DNA of 64,000 nucleotides from Streptococcus entericus DSM 14446 (GTDB taxonomy: Bacteria > Bacillota > Bacilli > Lactobacillales > Streptococcaceae), in the NCBI RefSeq assembly GCF_000380025.1, contig NZ_KB904184.1, forward strand, positions 33,988-97,987, in the 5' to 3' direction. Within the stretch, counting starts at the first letter, position 1. Each line of letters begins with the position of its first letter. This document shows positions 61,067-64,000 of the stretch, piece after piece. Both the position numbers and the translations under genes were made by a program. The notes under the pieces are model-generated. The model made no database searches, was not told the DNA's origin, and was given only the letters and a program-made list of their open reading frames with translations.

Positions 61067-62866
61067 CTAGATGGTAACACCAACTTTTTCTAAAAATTCC
61101 TTGACTTGGCCTACTGATTGACTGTGTAAGGTATGTAGTACCAGCTGATAGCGACGATGGGTAATATTTCCAGGATCTAATTTCCACTTAGACTTCTCTA
61201 GTAAGTGCAAGGAGATACTGGGCGGTAGATTCAGATAGACACAGATAAGAATAAACAACTCCAAACTACCATCCCCTTTGAAGAGGCGACTAATCTGCTT
61301 CTCTGAGAAATAGAGTTCTTCTCCGATTTCCTTATAGGTCACCTGTCTCCATTTTTTGACAACCTGCATGGACGCTTCAAAATCATTAGAGAGCTTGTTG
61401 TAAATCGCATCTTCCTCTTCTAACTGTTTAAGGAGAGCCTGTTCCTGCTTTTCCTTAGTCGAATTTTCATAGCCATTATGATAGACCAACTCAAAGGAGA
61501 TATTGCTAAACTGGGAACGGTTCAGGACAAAATCTTGATAAGAGATTTCCTTCTGTTCACCGCCTAAACGATGATACTCAAAGAGCAGAGCACACTCATC
61601 CAAGTGGTACCGGGCATAGTCTGTCAGAACTAAATCCCCGCTCAGATCCTTGGTCACAAATTGAGGTAGGTTCATAACTAGGTGAGACTCAATGTAAACA
61701 TAGAGGCCTGACAGTAACACCTTAGCAAATGACTCGTCCTCCTCCATCAACCTCTCCAGCTCCGCAAGAGAAATCGAAAAGGTCTGATTGTTCTTCAGCT
61801 CCATGTCCCCAATGGTATAAGGTGGGAGATATCCGCCATCAACGAATTCCAAAACACCTCTTGCCTCTTTAAAACCTAACTCGACCAGACGAATTTTTGC
61901 AGACTGGCGAGATACTTGAAAAAAGTCTGCTAAATCAGAAATTGTTTCCTGGAGCATGAGCAAATAAGGTCCGTTAGCCTCGACAAACCGCTCATTCAAA
62001 AGGGATTGAGCTTTCTTCAGAAACATCTCTTTGGGCATTAAGATTCGTGGAGTGACAGCTTTAGCCTGTCTCTCTAGCCAAAGCGTCGCACTTGACTCAT
62101 CACCATAGACCTCTTCAGCAGAATCCAATAATTTCTTTAAGGAAAAATAATGACGATGCTTGTACCAATGGAAGCATTCGTGAATAATCGTATTGTTCAA
62201 TCGGCCCGTATTACCATGATTGGTATCATACAAGACCGTTCCTTCAGCAATAACTCCCCCATCTACCTCTTCATCTTTTACCTTATCAAAATAAGTTCTA
62301 CCTAAGATTTGGTCACAGCTATCAAAACGATACGGCTTAGCATCTAGTTTCAAGCGTAATGCCACGTCAAAAGCATTTATTGGCATAGGCTGGTCAAGAG
62401 CTTCTGGATAAACTTCTCGAAGGAATAACTCAGCCTCATTATCATAACGAGAAGACGAAATATAAGGAATTAAATCTTTCCTCAAAGAGTTCGTTTCATC
62501 ATAATTATCTTTTACACCAGCTCTAGCGCCTACAAAAAGTAATTCATAGCTGCCAGAGTTCTGAAATGATAAATAGTAGTCAAGGGTGATCTCTGAAGAC
62601 ACTTGACACCAATCATCATAGCCATCAAATCCAAAACATCCTTCTGAATCTACTTGTAAACTAATGTGGAGCAAAATTAAATTTGAAGTCTTTAACCGTG
62701 GGTGAACCGAGATGACACCTGCACTCTGGTAAATAATATCATGGACTTTATTTAATCCTGGAGTAGAGGTCACTGAAAAAAGGGACTTATCCTCCCCCAT
62801 TAGACGTTTGATATCACCAATAACCTCTTTTGAACAATGGTCTATAATAAACTTTTCAATCGGCAT
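61067..62866 (-). CDS. Large HExxH metallopeptidase (ImmA/IrrE-like) with HTH
   Basis: 599 residues. The HExxH motif HECFH (229-233) lies in TIIHECFHWYKHRHYFSLKK, as in ImmA/IrrE peptidases that cleave phage repressors. The region up to 190 has no known domain; residues about 515-550 (VTYKEIGEELYFSEKQISRL) resemble a helix-turn-helix. It is transcribed away from the S24 repressor from an overlapping promoter, so it may antagonise that repressor. At 599 residues it is much larger than typical ImmA (about 130-200). Confidence 0.75.
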   Translation of the reverse strand: MPIEKFIIDHCSKEVIGDIKRLMGEDKSLFSVTSTPGLNKVHDIIYQSAGVISVHPRLKTSNLILLHISLQVDSEGCFGFDGYDDWCQVSSEITLDYYLSFQNSGSYELLFVGARAGVKDNYDETNSLRKDLIPYISSSRYDNEAELFLREVYPEALDQPMPINAFDVALRLKLDAKPYRFDSCDQILGRTYFDKVKDEEVDGGVIAEGTVLYDTNHGNTGRLNNTIIHECFHWYKHRHYFSLKKLLDSAEEVYGDESSATLWLERQAKAVTPRILMPKEMFLKKAQSLLNERFVEANGPYLLMLQETISDLADFFQVSRQSAKIRLVELGFKEARGVLEFVDGGYLPPYTIGDMELKNNQTFSISLAELERLMEEDESFAKVLLSGLYVYIESHLVMNLPQFVTKDLSGDLVLTDYARYHLDECALLFEYHRLGGEQKEISYQDFVLNRSQFSNISFELVYHNGYENSTKEKQEQALLKQLEEEDAIYNKLSNDFEASMQVVKKWRQVTYKEIGEELYFSEKQISRLFKGDGSLELFILICVYLNLPPSISLHLLEKSKWKLDPGNITHRRYQLVLHTLHSQSVGQVKEFLEKVGVTI

Positions 62867-62889
62867 GACAAACCTGCCTTTCTTTTCTC

Positions 62890-62945
62890 TTGATTCTAAT
62901 TATAGCCTATGGTATAATTTTGTCAAGTTATAATTTGACAAGGAG
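62890..62945. promoter_or_regulatory. Overlapping divergent promoters and repressor operator
   Basis: Plus strand: TTGATT (62890-62895), 17 bases, TATAAT (62913-62918), then AAGGAG before ATG 62954. Minus strand: TTGACA (62921-62926 complement), 16 bases, TATAAT (62899-62904 complement) for the metallopeptidase. The inverted repeat TTGTCAA (62920-62926) and TTGACAA (62935-62941) overlaps both, so one repressor could control both directions. Confidence 0.8.
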
Positions 62946-62953
62946 AAGAGACC

Positions 62954-63631
62954 ATGTTCTCACCAATAAAACTCAAAGAACATCGACAAGAAAAAAATCT
63001 TTCCCAGACTGCTATTGCTAATGAACTAGGTATTACCAGGTCAGCTCTGTCTTCATGGGAAACTGGGAAAGCTGTACCAAATAAAAAACACCTAGAGAAA
63101 CTTGCCCATCTCTTGGAAATTGATATTCAAGAATTATATGAGGAACATCCTCACCTCACTCTTTATAAACAGCTCAACAAGACTAATAAAGGGAAGGTCG
63201 ATGAACTCACTTATGACCTTCTTATGAAACAAAAAGTTGTACCACTCTTCTCTGTTCAAGTGCTTGACAATGTTGCTCTATCAGCTGGTCATGGTAATGA
63301 TTTTTGGGATGAATACGAGACAAAAGAAGTCTTCACAGATAAAGAGTACCTCTACGATGTGGCGACATGGATTGAAGGCCAATCAATGGAACCTGTCTAC
63401 CAAGATGGGGAAGTTGCCCTCATACGTGAAGGAGGATTTGACTACAATGGTGCAGTCTACGCCATTGCCTGGAATGACGAGGTATACATCAAGAAAGTAT
63501 ATCTTGAAGAAAATGGTTATCGCCTCGTTTCCATCAATGACTCATATCCAGATAAGTTTGCGCCAGCTGAGGATGAACCAAGAATTGTTGGAAAAATTAT
63601 TGGCCACTTCATGCCCATTGTCGGAGGTTAA
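62954..63631 (+). CDS. XRE/S24 LexA-like phage repressor
   Basis: 225 residues. Helix-turn-helix LSQTAIANELGITRSALSSW (16-35); self-cleavage site Ala111-Gly112 (LSAGHGND); S24 peptidase with Ser144 (IEGQSMEPVYQDGEV) and the lysine pair Lys180/181 (AWNDEVYIKKVYLE). It is a CI/HdiR-type repressor that cleaves itself with RecA during SOS, linking prophage induction and the downstream UmuC gene. A C-terminal fragment of a relative is at 7861-7948. Confidence 0.95.
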   Translation: MFSPIKLKEHRQEKNLSQTAIANELGITRSALSSWETGKAVPNKKHLEKLAHLLEIDIQELYEEHPHLTLYKQLNKTNKGKVDELTYDLLMKQKVVPLFSVQVLDNVALSAGHGNDFWDEYETKEVFTDKEYLYDVATWIEGQSMEPVYQDGEVALIREGGFDYNGAVYAIAWNDEVYIKKVYLEENGYRLVSINDSYPDKFAPAEDEPRIVGKIIGHFMPIVGG

Positions 63632-63633
63632 AT

Positions 63634-63768
63634 ATGTCCAGCAAGATTGAAGAAATGATTTACATTAAGGGGGACCGAATTTACTTCACCCCATTTCTAA
63701 AAGAGTATGACGTGACAGACCATATCACAACCCTGCTCCAAGAGTTACGAAAACTCAAAGAGAGGTGA
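63634..63768 (+). CDS. Small protein between repressor and UmuC
   Basis: 44 residues: MSSKIEEMIYIKGDRIYFTP then FLKEYDVTDHITTLLQEL and RKLKER. It starts two bases after the repressor stop and its TGA overlaps the next start (GGTGATG). Small proteins at this position accompany UmuC-type polymerases in streptococcal mobile elements. Function unknown. Confidence 0.75.
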   Translation: MSSKIEEMIYIKGDRIYFTPFLKEYDVTDHITTLLQELRKLKER

Positions 63769-64000
63769 TGGCTATGGGCTTTATTGATTACTCAAAAGAG
63801 CCTACGTCCGATATTGCATTTTTCGATATGAAATCATTCTACGCTAGTGTGGAATGCGTCAGCCGTGGTCTCAATCCATTGACCACTTCTCTCTGCGTCA
63901 TGAGTAGAGCCGACAACTCTGAAGGATTGATACTGGCCTCATCACCCATGTTCAAAAAAGTTTTTGGCAAGGCTAATGTTGGCAGGTCCTACGACCTCCC
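63768..64000 (+). CDS. Y-family DNA polymerase UmuC/ImpB-like (partial)
   Basis: The first 75 or so codons are in the window. AMGFIDYSKEPTSDIAFFDM and KSFYASVECVSRGLNPLTTS carry the catalytic FFDMKSFYASVE motif with the metal-binding Asp. The rest, and presumably YolD-like and DUF5960 genes, lie past the right edge. It would carry out error-prone synthesis during SOS. Starts ATG 63768 and 63774 are in frame; GAGAGGTG precedes both. Confidence 0.93.
   Translation, partial: MAMGFIDYSKEPTSDIAFFDMKSFYASVECVSRGLNPLTTSLCVMSRADNSEGLILASSPMFKKVFGKANVGRSYDL

Overview
The window is low-GC Firmicute DNA, a Streptococcus chromosome carrying a prophage. The gyrA-srtA pair, the deoxynucleoside salvage operon and a prophage of the serine-recombinase type aimed at the 3' end of rum (23S rRNA uracil methyltransferase, rlmD) all fit. 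The overall picture looks most like the Streptococcus suis group, but species is an inference.

Core chromosome (1-7743), all on the minus strand: a methyltransferase-pdp-deoC-cdd-BMP lipoprotein operon for nucleoside uptake and salvage with its own promoter, then a VOC/glyoxalase-like gene, sortase A and gyrA. GyrA keeps Ser81 and Glu85.

Mobile accretion zone (about 7860-23425). Debris of two earlier elements lies directly upstream of the gyrA promoter. Each unit reads: remains of an SOS cassette (CI/LexA-like repressor, UmuC polymerase, YolD-like, DUF5960), then cargo, then a short copy of the rum 3' end. Unit 1 has a repressor fragment, an Abi-like pseudogene, a tyrosine recombinase fragment, a frameshifted YolD gene and DUF5960; its cargo is an ATP-grasp/RHH pair, a secreted nuclease, two membrane-segment proteins and a CpXC zinc protein. 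Unit 2 has a UmuC-YolD fusion fragment and DUF5960; its cargo is a minus-strand island with a tandem AAA+ ATPase (SpoVK/CbbX type), a WYL regulator, a frameshifted DnaA-like ATPase, a 40-residue protein, Nmad2-like and Nmad3 nucleotide-modification-associated proteins, a DUF1643 protein and an unknown large protein. Two copies of one 19-bp palindrome sit before the AAA+ gene and the DnaA-like gene. This island is the best candidate for an undescribed system.

Prophage (about 23346 to beyond 64000). After two more rum tails come a DUF3800-like gene, two overlapping large serine recombinases, an endolysin with an internal start, holin, tail genes with a -1 frameshift in the tail chaperone, head genes with an inserted RelE/ParE-RelB toxin-antitoxin pair, terminases, two DNA methyltransferases, HNH nuclease, a phage-borne MetK, a PemK/MazF-like protein, a late-regulator-like protein, SNF2 helicase, VRR-NUC, VapE primase/helicase, a family A polymerase, DUF2815, DUF2800 and DUF4406 genes. 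The lysogeny switch is a divergent pair: a 599-residue HExxH protein and an S24 repressor, followed by a small gene and the start of UmuC. The remaining YolD, DUF5960, cargo and the rum gene itself are predicted just past the right edge.
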